64,000 nucleotides of DNA from Diprion similis (taxonomy: Eukaryota; Arthropoda; Insecta; Hymenoptera; Diprionidae). This document shows positions 48,901 to 60,712 of the stretch, piece after piece. The notes below the pieces were generated by a model, which was not told the DNA's origin, did not search any database, and was given only the letters and a program-made list of their open reading frames with translations. Position numbers and translations under genes: made by a program. How positions within the stretch are numbered: position 1 is the stretch's first letter; every line of letters starts with the position of its first letter. The stretch spans positions 2,842,501 through 2,906,500 of the forward strand of contig NC_060113.1 in NCBI RefSeq assembly GCF_021155765.1, given 5' to 3'.

Positions 48901-50472
48901 TAGCTTAAGCTTCTTCCGAGGATGTCTTTCGAAGACGTAGCGACGATTCGGGCATTCCCTTTCTATCCTATTGGCTGAAACCAACCGTGCAATTCAGTTT
49001 CTCAACATCCACTATATCTTCACACGACACAACCATTCGAGACTCACACATCAGACAGACTTCCGTGAAGTGGACACTGTTCGGCACGAGCATCAGGTTC
49101 CCGATACCTTCGGGAAGCGCTTGTTCCCTGGTCAGGTAGCAAGTGCTCTCTTCGTACTCGGCGGCGCCGCTGAAAGAGGCGATCCTGCTCCCTGGCTGGA
49201 AATCGAAGCTCGTGCACGCCCGGACAAGGTTGTTAGTCGCTGTTCTATCCCGTAGGCAAAGCTCCTGGCACTTTTCGAGCACCCTGAAGGGGGGCGCCGA
49301 GTCTCTGACCTGAAAATGTGAATCGGTATGATTTTCCGTGGTCCACATTGTCAAGAAAAGGTTTATACTTTTCTTTTACACACTTACCACTTCGTCGTCA
49401 AACCCTTGCAATTGCTGGTCGGGCAATCTTTCGTAAACTACTCTTCCCGCGCCACCGTTGCAGGTCGTTTGAGCTACGTTCAAAAAGTAGGCTTAGTTTA
49501 GATTAATCAATTAAATTTTGGGGGGATTCCTCGGATGGCAATAATCACGCTGTTGAGGCTGCCTTTGAATAAATGTTTAAATGTCAAATTGAAATTCAAG
49601 AAAAACTGCATCGCACGATCTCACCGGCAATTTCTAGATTTATTGTGCATGAATTGGCGGTGCAGCGGTTATACCTGTTCACACGTTACACATTCGTTTT
49701 GCGCAATTTCGCAACCGTGCGACCCCATTTGATTTATCTACGCCCATTTTGCACGTCCGGCCGAATTTTTTTACTTTCTTTTCCTGGATCACATTTAATC
49801 GCGTTTGTTTGTTTTTTGTTATTGCAATATTCCCAACTCTTTAACCCATCGATCGACACTGTCGTAAAACGGTATTGATAATTATTTGACATACGGTGTA
49901 CAAGAGAAAATACGTCGATCAAAAAACAGACTCACGTTCGACCGTATAAATCGCGCGGAAATTCCAAGAGCACCCGTGGTTCCACGTATACTGTTACCGG
50001 AAACGGAAGTTACGCCATCAGATTTTGACAATGCCGATTTATAGATTCTTTTGTCTGATTTTCAGTCGTTCGTTCTACGCTACTTTACCTTTCCCATCGT
50101 AGTAAATAGACGTGTTATTGAATTTACAATTTCGATTTCTCTTCGCTACTTTTATTGCCAATAGATAGTTTCTTTTGTTCGCTTTATTTTTCTCTCAACA
50201 AGACGAAGAATTCTTTCGGAATTACAGCGCACAGACACAAATCGAATTAGTTGAAGTTGAAGTCGAGTCTCTCGTTGTCTGCCCCAAGTTCTACTCTTAC
50301 TACTGAATCTCCGGCTCTCAGCCTCTTGACCGTTACTACTCGAGCGTGATCGCGAAACAAGGTAAAGAAAGTATATAACTATAGAGAGCTACTTACCGTT
50401 GGTGAGCATCTTGAGAATGGTGAGTACCGTGATAGCTTGAACCATACTGAACATATCATGGATTTTTCTCAT
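42956..50472 (-). CDS. nompA: NompA-like PAN/ZP transmembrane protein, 18 exons, 1359 aa
   Basis: Exons (minus): 50472-50397, 49473-49388, 49309-49048, 48974-48845, 48776-48625, 48553-48278, 48138-47827, 47462-47367, 47281-46690, 46382-45727, 45658-45480, 45394-45255, 45022-44873, 44802-44713, 44620-44263, 44185-44016, 43401-43255, 43163-42956. Together they total 4080 nt in one frame. Order: signal peptide 1-25; PAN/apple modules at about 30-140, 148-233, 240-325, 346-431 and 775-878; a Gly/Tyr/Pro RYP-rich linker 432-774; a ZP domain 884-1117 with 8 cysteines; RRRR furin-type site 1131-1134; an acidic stretch; TM 1218-1240; a 118-aa cytoplasmic tail. Five PAN plus ZP matches Drosophila NompA, which links sensory dendrites to cuticle. 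The alternatives are the shorter PAN/ZP relatives nyobe, neyo and trynity, so the symbol is less certain than the architecture. Exon 7 has two in-frame acceptors 12 nt apart; the exon 15 donor could instead be GTGAGG 18 nt earlier. Confidence 0.85.
44713..45658 (-). other. nompA: ZP-N and central ZP exons of the PAN/ZP gene
   Basis: Four exons (45658-45480, 45394-45255, 45022-44873, 44802-44713) carry the first four ZP cysteines (VC, RC, EC, TC) and the ZP beta-sandwich strands. The next exon, starting at 44620, has the last four (CP, TC, GC, YC) and then RRRR. Eight cysteines plus a dibasic cleavage site before the TM is the standard ZP polymerisation and release layout. Confidence 0.85.
46160..46285 (-). 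repeat. 63-bp in-frame tandem duplication in exon 10
   Basis: Two adjacent 63-nt copies encode 21-residue repeats beginning GGIGSRPHGPSRP and ending DGYDSSY. They differ at a few silent positions only, which indicates a recent duplication under protein-level constraint. Confidence 0.9.
46690..47281 (-). repeat. nompA: RYP-repeat exon of the PAN/ZP gene
   Basis: A single 592-nt exon encodes about 197 residues made of degenerate GGDRYP / DRYP / SRYP units (roughly twenty), with no cysteine. It joins PAN4 to PAN5. The Tyr-Pro-Gly composition resembles cuticle-matrix linkers and is likely flexible and extracellular. Variable spacing and codon changes between units show it is an old repeat region. 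Confidence 0.85.
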
Positions 50473-52614
50473 TTTGAAAGTTGAGTGCTCACGGTAAATC
50501 AAGTGGTCATGTCACTTGGGGTAATACTCTGCAATCAAACCAATAAATTCGTCGCAATTAGAATTAGATCCTCCAATTTTCACTCACAATTTTTGCGATA
50601 TTATAAAAGCATCGTGATACAGTATTGCGTTATACAAACCGGCGGTAAATCCATTGGCACGATATTGAAAGTCAAAGAGTATAGTCAAAACGAATCGAAG
50701 CAAGGATCGCTTTTCACCTCACTGGACAATCTAATTCACCGCACAAATTTATCCCCGATTTGGTAAAGTTGATCTCACGCGATACCGAATAACCGAAAAA
50801 TGTCACTGGTAAAAATAATTTCAGGACCGTGACAATGAGTTGACTAAATCGCTCGGTGACTGTTGATGTACTGGTCAGTCAGACGGTCAGTTTGGAACGA
50901 ATAAAATCGCCCGGCTTACCCGTTGCGGTGGGTGATGATAATGGTGGTGGTAATGTCGGACAATGTTCAAATGCCGCACATGTTTGTGACAATAATTATC
51001 GGTGCCCCCATCTCGCGATCATTCCATCATAGCAAAGCGTTTTACGACTCTTGACAATGTCCAGCACCACGTCTACAATGGGCCAAAAGACCTCGACGCG
51101 AATATAATCGCTGCAGGGACAAAATACGCAACGATTTCTCTTTTTATCTCTCCGCTAGATCTGCGGGATCAAACACGTCATTTCAATTTTTATTTTACAA
51201 CTTTTTCCGATCCAAGCTCGAGCACGTGACATCGGATTTTATCCCCGGAAATGGGAATTGATATTTTTTACGCTCTCGTCGCAGCATGCTTGTGATTATT
51301 TCGGAGAAGGTAAATTGAGAGTGAATTACAGAACCTTTACAATTGGCAGAATACTCCAGATTCATATATATTCCAAATACTCTTCATTACTCTAGTCGGG
51401 CGTTTCATCAAGGCTCTAGTAATTAACAAGCTGAAGACTCGCGGGTATATCCAATTTCTTATTATCGCTTAACTCGCTTCGTCTGGAAGATAGACTCGTT
51501 AATCTTAATACGAGTGCTTCAGACGCTGCGTTTCAATTCCTCCCCCTCATCACGGGCCGCGTTCTATTTCAAATGAAATGCAACGCGTCTGTACTCGGAG
51601 ATTTTTATTCCGCTCGAATGAACTGTTTTGACTGAGAAAAATTATGAGTGATTGAACCGAAGTTCATTATTTTTTTAGATTCTCAAGCATCAAGTTTTAT
51701 CGCATCTCAAGTTCTTAGCTACGAAGGTTCAAAATAAAAATATCTCCAGCTCACAAGGAATTTCGATAATTACCACAAAATTGAAACTTTTCTTCTCAGA
51801 CTTATAATTAAAATCATATCTCAAGACGCTAAAAATTTCTCGAACTTCGGTTACACAAAATTCGAGTAAAAAATTCCTCAAATCCAAACTTTCGCCGATC
51901 GTAAGCTCTCTTCTAAATTTCTTTATCCAGAAGAATTCCACACTCAAGATGAACCAATGAAAGGTTCAAATTGATAGGGCAATAGCCCTGAGCCTGAACT
52001 CGATCGTCGTGTAACAAAGTGAAGCGCTTATTACACGCGTTACACATGTGCGAACGGATACTACATGCACCTCGCATGAGTATACGTCCGTAAATAGCCA
52101 AGGCAACAGAGCGTGGTTCCTAAACTTTTCCCCACACCCTCATCGAGCAGTCTCCTATCCCTGAGAGAGTCGATAATACATATTCCGCAACAGACCTTCG
52201 CCTGAAACCACAATTACCGCAGGAATTTCAATCACCGTCGGTACATCTGCTCTCAGAAATTAATCCTCGGATAGACTTGACGAATCCCGAGAGAAAAAGC
52301 ACGCGGAGAACCGTCGCTCTATCAATCAAATTCAAATCTTTCCTAGCAGAATTTTTATACCTATCCAAAGTTTTCTGTGAAACTCCCCGTAAGAACGTCA
52401 CCAGATTCGTTTTCACGATTCAATCACGGTTGCCTATTTTTTGACGTTGAGTGGTTAGTTTCACAGAATACTCCTGTTTCAATTCACTTTCCTGCTGGCT
52501 AAAATCTTTATTCGCGATTGAAGTGAATTTGGATCGTTAAAATCAGTGAATATATAGCTGTATGAATTCCCAGTCTCAAGGCCTTTTGCCAAATATTGTG
52601 TTTTTGTTTCTGTT

Positions 52615-52634
52615 AAAAAAAAAAAAAAAAAAAC
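52615..52634. repeat. Poly(A) tract, A20
   Basis: Uninterrupted run of 20 A; could be a homopolymer microsatellite or a retroposon tail. Confidence 0.85.
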
Positions 52635-54860
52635 AATACATATATATTTTCTCACCATTCTTATATTACATAAACATAGACAATTAATTGAAGGTGAACG
52701 GCTCAACTAACAATAAATTGGGGAACACATCACATCTGCAGTCCACCTTGACTTCCGTTTGTGATAAAATGTTTTTATTTAAATTTGAATCGTATCAATT
52801 TAATGCTGAGTGTAATTACATTAGAACGATGTCGTCACGGGAAAAAGAAGTCTTGAATTTATCGAGTTCTTAGCTTTATTGTTAGATAAACAGGTTGCGA
52901 TAGCTCCTTAGACTCCACCTCTGTACATAAAATCCCAGAGTGAAGTTTAAGGGTCTAGTACAGTGTCTTGCGTGTGAAAGAAAATTTTTTGACGTTAAAA
53001 TATACGAGATACTTCGTACCATGAACGAGGATCTTTTTGATATTTAAAAAAATACATATTTCCCGAGCAAAAAACGAGTCTTTGGCTATGTAAAATAGGA
53101 ATTTTTTTTTCAAACCACTGACGTTTTGTTAATTTTCAATATTTTAAAAAGATCCTGATTCATGATACGGAGAATCTCATCTAGTTTAACGTCAAAATTT
53201 TTTTTATCAGATACTGGCATTCTGAAGACCTCTACAACCGCAGTTAGACCCGAAATTTTTTCATGAAAATTATCGTAACAATATATCAGAAGTATCAAAC
53301 ATATCTTATTTTTTTTTTTTTTGGAGTCCTGAAAAATCATCTCCATTTCACACCCGAGGAACTTTACTAGCCCCTTAATCCTTCGACATTCGATTAATCA
53401 AAAGTTGATGTCTTCGCCCCTTCACGGGAAATAGCGTCCATTTCACATTTCTTCGTTGTATTATACGTATATTGGAACTTTGATTTATCGTTGCTACCAA
53501 ATTGCAACTCGTCTGCTGTATCGTACGTTCTAGTACGTAGAACAAGCACGTAGCACCTCGGTGTACCGCACCATTCAATTATCGTGACAATAAATTAGTC
53601 ACGTTGGCCTGTTCGAATCAAGGGAAAAATTTTTCACGCCTCGCGCTGTTTCCTGCACGATCATATTCACAATGGCCGTGTAACCGCTAGTCCCGTTTGT
53701 GTATTAACAATGAAAATCAAACCCCTAGGAATCGCCCTCCGCCTCCTAAATTACCGATTGTCTTCAATCGAGTCCAATTTTTTCTAATTCTTTGCCCAAT
53801 TTTGCTCTGAAATTTAATCATCAGACTAGATAATCGTTGTGCTAAATTCAATAAAAAAACAATGTCTATCGAGGCGAAGGAAAAAAACTGAGCATTACGC
53901 ATAATAGTCATTTTTTTTCGAATTAATTTTCATTTGCAGGTGAAACGGGGAAAAGGAAAATAAAAAAATAATAACGAGAGATGAGAAAGAAAAGGTGCCA
54001 ATTATTTAAATGAACGCTTTGAATATAACCGTCGAATAATTTATTATAAAAATTATAGATATATGTGGACGGCAATCAATTACAGCGATACAATTACGGA
54101 GCGAAATTTAGGTTGAAAAATTTTTCAAACGAAAGAAAAAGGTAGAAATTAGACCGTGAAGGTAAATTCAGCTCATTATACTTCCGGCTGTAATAAAACG
54201 TAATCTGAAGGCGTATAGCTGAGCAAGGAGCCTGTGAATTAATTATTACGTCCTTCTGCTTTCGACGCTTACGTTTAATTTATGTTTATATAGCTCTATG
54301 AAAATCTCAAGCCAGCCGGCATTTAACGGAGTGCAAATAATGGGCGTGATGTGTGCCACAAGTGCATGCACTGCACATTGTTGCGAACGTGTTTTATGTA
54401 ATTGATGCAATTCACCAAAGGCTGCATTATTCCTGCACGTCATGCGGACAGCGGTGCAAATTCAAACGCAAAGTGTATTAATTGCGCTGCGTGTGTCGCG
54501 GATAATATGCGGATAGCGCAGTGCGCAGTGCTAGGACACGTCTTATTCCGGAAACGGAAGGATATTGTTCGCCATTGATGATGTCGACGGTCGCGTTTTC
54601 CAAACGCATCACGCAATCGTCCCGTTCCTCTGTTAGGTTAATACCGAAGCCGATGGCTTGTTGCAGGTGCCAGGAATCCTCGAAGGGATCGCCGCCCTTC
54701 GGCAATTCCCCAACCCTTCGGGAAAATTAATTGACCGCATCAACTTTCGACCCTGGAGGCGATGTACAGAGGCAAAGGGGAGGCAAAAAAGAGGCTGGAT
54801 GAAGAGGGAAATATCAATTGGCGAAGCAGAGAGAAAGGCGTTCTCCTTTCACCCTAATCA

Positions 54861-54886
54861 TCCTCATTATCATCATCATCATTATC
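54861..54886. repeat. CAT/CCT trinucleotide-rich run
   Basis: Imperfect (CAT)n run within the intergenic region. Confidence 0.7.
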
Positions 54887-57800
54887 CTTCTCATAATCGC
54901 ACAAATCGTCGATGGTATTCACAGCTCTTTTTGCTTGAAATTCGAGGATATGAAAAAATGTTTTTCTTTTTCTTTTTTTCATCGAAATTTCTCTTCAGTT
55001 TTACAAACGACAAGATAATCATAAAACCTGATCGACCCTAAAGTGGGAAGAAATATAAAACGAAAAATGGTTGAATTAGTAGTCGAAGAAATTTATTGAA
55101 TCGAAATGAAGAAAACTTTTGTTAAATCATGCAGTTTATTTTTACCTCTAAAGCCCGTATCAAGGGATGCGATTCTTCCGTGTATAAAAAGTTTGATAGC
55201 GAAGAAAGTTCAACGTTGGATTGAAAGTATTATTCGGAGGGGGAATCTGAATTGGTCGAAGCTGCAGGAGGAATAAATTGAGAAGAGAAGAATCGGAAGA
55301 TAATCGATTCGAATTCAATCAACCCTGTCATAATACACCTAAAATAATTAGCAATTGTTGAGCGATGATTAAACGCCGGAATACAATGGCGTTTGAATTA
55401 TTGAACGATCGTCGAACCGGGAAATATGATCAGGGTGCGATGGAGTGGATATATTCGTACAATGATCGGAATTAGACCAAAGTAACGAAGACTGTATTCC
55501 CTCAAAAATTAGCCCAATTTATTACTACGCGTATAAATCTCGCCCTCCGATCGACCAGCTGTAAAAATGTCTCGATCCAAAAAACAAGGGCGGCGATCAA
55601 GATAAGAAAATAAAAATGAAAATAAAACAAAGGCAATAAAAACTCGAAATTATATTCACCTTCGGCTCGCCGGTTCCTCCTTTTTTCACACTTCCAGGAC
55701 CTCGAAATCCCGTCGTCCTCGAAGGGTGCAGCAGGGAAGTGATGAGTGAGAATGAGCACCGAGTGTTGAGCAATAAAAAATTGGCCTGAAGGCTCTAAGG
55801 CGCCAAGATGGGGCACGTCCAACACGAATGGCACCTGTAATCAGACTGAGTGAGAAAATCGGCGGCAATAAAATAGCGGCGTGCCTACGGACCGTGATTA
55901 GCTTTGGGCCCGAGTCCCAATGCAGGTGTAGCAGGGGGCCCCGACCCCCGCAGGGTCCAACCTGTCCTTGCTGCCGCCGGAAGTGCTCGCATTGTTCCAC
56001 GGACATCCGGGAAAACGCATCTGGCCGAAGCCAAAGAGAACGCTCGTCGTTTTAGCCATTATATGCCCGATGTATGTACGAATACATGTACAAGCATGGC
56101 TGATGCTGCGGTGTACAGAGAAAAGCATCGTCATCGCGGAAATATGCCTCCAGGTCCAACGTGAACTCTCTCATATTATCTGGTGGAAGTTTTTTTTGCC
56201 GCGTGTCTTGATTTCATTTTCATTCGGGTGAATTCGAATTCCGCAATTTTGCTGGACGGAATTTTAGTTTTGATGTTTGATAGAGCGAGCAAGAATTTTT
56301 TACCGCACTTCAGCTTTTCAAAAAGTTTTCGCTGTTTGCAACGATTTGTTTTTTTTTTTTTTGTTTTTTTGTATCTTTATTTCGTTTGGCTCTCTTTGAG
56401 TTTTAACACGGATACGTACAGAGAAAGTTATAGTATGATTCGCTAGTTTTGGACTAGAATTTTTTTTTTTAAGCACGACGTCGACGGATGAGGGAAAAAT
56501 AATTTGTACGTGTGTTTTCTTTTTTTAATCAGATAATATTAGGTCCGTGATTAAACAGAAAATGAAGCTAATACAGCTGATTAAAAATTCTCTAACAATA
56601 TGATGTGTTACAAAATCAGTGAAATTCTATTGTTAATTGTAGGTTCGGCTATTTATCTTTTCTGAACACTCTGCTTTGTGTTTTTCTGCTCTCAATTTGT
56701 ACATGTACTAAAACTGCATAGTTTTTTCCTTCAATTAATGTACAATTAATGGTTCTGATTTTACAACAAAGAAAAAAAAATATTTGGATGAAAATTTTCT
56801 TCCTTCATCTACAATGAATACGGGTTCCCCTGGGATTTGAAATTTCCGGAAGTGAAATACGCCAGTTAGTTCAGAGGTCAAAGTGAATTTTAGATCGAGT
56901 TATGTATTGAAAGTTCATTGGGCCGGAGATATTCGTCGGATTTCAACTTATTTCAATTAAATAATTGGGAGTATAGCTATTTTTTTTTATCAGTCAACTA
57001 CAGGTTATCGTACACGTGCCAAAGAGCCAAGTTCCGTTGAATTCGATACAGACTTTCAGAACAATATGAATCCAAAATAAAAAAGCTTTGCCTTCATCTT
57101 GGCGCAGGTACTTTACGCGAAAAGAGATTGTCTAATGGATTGTATAATTAGAAATATGAAATATGAAGAATTTTTGTAAGGAATCTGAAGAATGTGAAAA
57201 TTTGTATGAAAAATTAGAGAAATTTGTAAGAATTATTAGTAAATTAGGAGGAAAAAAATGTTGGTGTGACTCTGCATGGAGTAAATGCTGCGAGAATAAA
57301 TTACACGCAATTATTTATGGCCGCAAGTTCAACGCCAGTTCGTTCATCTGTGAGTTTCTTTGTTCATGAGTGACTAACGAAATAGTAATAAGGATTTCCT
57401 GAAAACTGTCTTATCTCCATCGATGGATGCGTACACACGAGCATTTTTGCCGTACAAAATGTTTTCAAGCCTGTTCAGCGGTGACAAGCTTTGTTTGTGA
57501 AATTCGCAGTTCGATAGCCTACGTTTAGTCAATTGAATATTGTTTTTCCTTTTTTTTTGTTATTTTCATTTTCTTTTTTTGTGACCAGACTATCTTTTGT
57601 CCATTCCCCTTTTCGACATAATCAACACTGTTTAGCATTTTTTCATTGCCACCTGCTTTAATAACATGAACCGAGGACATAATTGTATGAAGGATTGAGT
57701 AATGAAAATTCACTCTCTGCGAAATTTTTTCATTCTTTTTTCTGGCTGGGCCGAATGCCACGTCTGGTTGTATTTTTCACTATTTTGTAACACTACGTGA

Positions 57801-58559
57801 GATCACGAGACGCGCAGGAAGTTGCAAAACATAGGATGGAATTGGAGATAGTAATTTTCGCAATACTGGTTTCGTCAGTTTAAAAATTGTCCGCGCGAAT
57901 TTGCCAAATTTTGCTGATGCTCTTTCAAAAAATTCTCAGCGATGTTGTGAAAACCATTATGATTAATCGGTCCATCATACTGACTAATCAGGGATTTTCT
58001 TTTTTGTTCGAAACTCTTTTGCTCTCTTAAACGGTTCGTCTAATTTATTAATTACCATTGAAAAAAGGTGCTTTCGGATGGGAAGGGCCATTTCACGTGA
58101 GAGAGTATCAAAATCTGATTCATCAGGTTCACATACGCCATGCATGCACACGGTACGATTTGATGATGCGTAAACCTGATTTCATTCAAATGTTAATGAA
58201 TCAGGTACGCTAAATTCCAGCACAGGTACAATTACCAGACCGCAAAACAGATTTAAAATCAAATTCTCATTATTCATTTTCTGGGAAATGAAGCTCTGGT
58301 ATGTACAGGTACAATTAATTCAAAAATCTCAATTTTCATTGTCTTCGTAGTCAAACAAAAAACAGTATGAACATATAAAAAAGACAGTTCGTTATTGCGT
58401 TTATCTTCAAGCGCGCATATTTTTAGGATTTTTAATCTGAATTTTTTGAAAAACCAGACAAGTTTCAGACATATTGTAGCTAGATAAGAATCTAGTTCAG
58501 CGGTAGTCGAAAGACTGCGAAAAGTAAATTCGAGCTCGGAATCAGATTCGAACATCGGG

Positions 58560-58622
58560 TCACGTGATCCGCCATGTTGTATCCCGAGTGTCACGTGACC
58601 ACCCACCGCTGGCGCTGATTGG
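58560..58622. promoter_or_regulatory. Patj upstream promoter cluster: two CACGTG boxes and CCAAT
   Basis: TCACGTGA at 58560-58567, CCGCCATGTT (YY1-like) at 58569-58578, GTCACGTGAC at 58590-58599 and ATTGG (inverted CCAAT) at 58618-58622 lie within 63 bp, in a locally GC-rich stretch just upstream of a plausible noncoding first exon of Patj. The palindromic CACGTG boxes suit USF/MITF/Myc-class bHLH factors. Confidence 0.5.
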
Positions 58623-58639
58623 CTGAGAGATTCGCGTTG

Positions 58640-58722
58640 AGCAGCAGCTGCGAGAGAAGCGAGGAAACCACGAAGTGTCAGAATTGTGCCGTCGATCAAA
58701 ACAACAACCTCGTCGCTGACTA
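58640..58722 (+). other. Patj: Candidate noncoding first exon of Patj
   Basis: A good donor (A|GTAAGC) at 58723 follows the promoter cluster, and an acceptor (TTATTTCAG) at 59239 precedes the coding start exon. The 5' limit is not visible; 58640 is a guess. Confidence 0.35.
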
Positions 58723-59239
58723 GTAAGCAAGGTGAAACATTTTCATTGTTACTCGGTTACGATTTTTTCCTGTTATCGTGTCTCGCCTAGTGTCGAAGCT
58801 TTTCCATTACATCCCCGCGTCCGACTGTCGACTGTCGACTGTTTTTTCCTGGCTTGATATCACCTCGTGACAACAGTCAACACCTCCGCTAACTCAGCGT
58901 TAAAATTCTACGCGAATTCCTTCCATTCGAGTGATTATCGATTTCCTGAGCCTTTCGTCGTGCGAAAATTCAACGAGAGCCGAGTCGACAATTTCGCAAC
59001 TCCTCGAAAGGAATGCGTAAACAATTTTAGCCGCCAGAGACCTGATTCTTAGAAAATCGATCGAGCTGCGACGGCTGTTTCTTCGTTTTGAGGTTAGGCC
59101 TGAGACGTGTTCTACGAACGAAATTGTTTGTTGTGACAAATAACGTTGGAAAAATCTACCCAAATTTCACTCTCGACTAACTTCACACTCTTTTTTACAT
59201 CTACACGATTTCACTTATTTTTTTACCTTCTTATTTCAG

Positions 59240-59309
59240 ATACCAAACTACAGAGAGAGCTCCTCACGATTTTTAGACAGTCTCAGCGGAGCTGGAGAAA
59301 GATTAAAAG
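59240..59309 (+). other. Patj: 5' UTR part of Patj start exon
   Basis: It follows the acceptor TTATTTCAG and runs to the ATG at 59310 (context AAAAGATGC). Confidence 0.5.
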
Positions 59310-60712
59310 ATGCCGTTGAACACAGGTGAGTGTGCTTAAGTTTTAGAACTAAATACAACAAGCTTCAGATATTTGATATCTTTCCATTTTTACAACATGT
59401 TCTCGATGTTCTGGTCGTAGGCTCAGGGTTTCAAAAAATCCTCGCTCTACTCCCACTCGCGATCAGAATTCTAAACGATAATCTGATTACTTTACGACGA
59501 TCTCGACTCTGAGATAAATACAGTTTTATAAAAGCTGATCTAGATGTTTGAAATTTGCAATACTTATTCAAAATGCTACGTAATAAACTATCTATCAGAA
59601 TTTATAAAGCAGGATTTTACACAAATATATCGCATAAGTTACCCTTCGTTTTTAAATACAACAATCAGTCGACGATCTTCCAATTTTGCCGTTTTCTTTT
59701 TCAGTTTCTTTTATGAATATCAAGCCTGACAATTCATATAAAATCTGGCCACAGTTACCATTCACAATTTACTAGCACGAAAATATTTCTCATTTTTCTA
59801 GATATATCAGCAGCGCTCTTGTTACTCGAGCAAGTTCAAGAACGAGTGAAATCATGCGACGATCCAAAGCTTCAACTGCACACAAGCGACGATTTGGAGG
59901 CATTGATATCGCTGCTGGAGGATCCAGTCTTCCGGAGTATAGTTACCATCCAGGATTCGTTGACCGACTTGAACGCGCAGCTCGGCCAGCATCCCTCCAT
60001 TCTGCCTGGTGATTTCGACATCAATCTTGGAGGACAGCTGGAGCTTTCTTTGCCCAGCACGCCGGCACAGCCCCTGGGTCCCAACATGTACCAAGACATT
60101 TATCAGGACGGCAGCGAACTAGACGATCAAAGAGTTCCTGTCGCTCGACTCGTTCACAGCAGTAGCGAAGATACTAGTGCGCAGGTAAGCAACGAAGCCG
60201 GTGAATGTTTTCTGAACAGCTCAGAACTGCCTCGTTTACATTCCGTTTCTTTCGATGTTTCAGGTGACCAGTCCCAGCTTGGCCTCGGAGGATCTCAGCA
60301 TGCCTCCGATAACGACTCCGACTTACGCCAAGGAATTTCAAAAGGTCATCGAGGCCGCGTCTAAGGGACGTCAGATATACACAGTGCAGGTAGAGGCCTT
60401 AATTGAATTGTTATTGTCGTTGAATTTGGTTGTAATAGAAATTTTGACGGAGTCTGGATTCTTTGAAACTATTTCGAGAGAATATATCCAGAGAAAAAGT
60501 TTAACAGTGCTTGTAATCTTGTGAAAAAGTTTCTTGTAGTATGTAGAGTCATTGTGTTCGATAATTTATTATTTCAATCTTTTCCGCACGCTTCAGCTGT
60601 ACAAACCTGAGGGTACAAGTCTTGGATTTAGCGTCGTAGGACTTCGCAGCAAGGACAAAGGCGAGCTGGGAATTTTCCTGCAAGAAATTCAACCCAACGG
60701 CATCGCAGGCTG
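59310..60712 (+). CDS. Patj: Patj polarity scaffold, 5' exons (partial)
   Basis: N-terminal part of the Crumbs-complex multi-PDZ scaffold that binds Stardust/Pals1 through its L27 domain at the apical junction. Exons: 59310-59325, 59802-60184, 60264-60389, 60597-60712; 641 nt encode 213 residues and end in a split codon at donor GTGAGT. The L27 domain is in exon 2 (about residues 5-65, with SCDDPKLQ, LEDPVFRSIV and QDSLTDLNAQLGQHPS), then an acidic Ser-rich linker, then PDZ1 from residue 176 with the ligand loop TSLGFSVVG and DKGELGIFLQEI. The family matches Drosophila Patj closely. The first coding exon is only 16 nt. No exon completing PDZ1 was found to the window end, so the next intron exceeds 3.2 kb or I missed a small exon. 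Confidence 0.93.

Larger units (their letters stand above)
50473..58559. other. Intergenic region, ZP/PAN gene to Patj
   Basis: About 8 kb between divergently transcribed genes; no gene is supported. Sequence just above 50472 should contain the ZP/PAN 5' UTR and promoter. It holds a poly(A) run (52615-52634), a CAT-rich run (54861-54886) and a GC-rich island at about 55680-56170 with open frames on both strands. A 75-codon minus-strand frame (54478-54705) looks somewhat protein-like but has no domain or clear splice partners. Confidence 0.5.
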
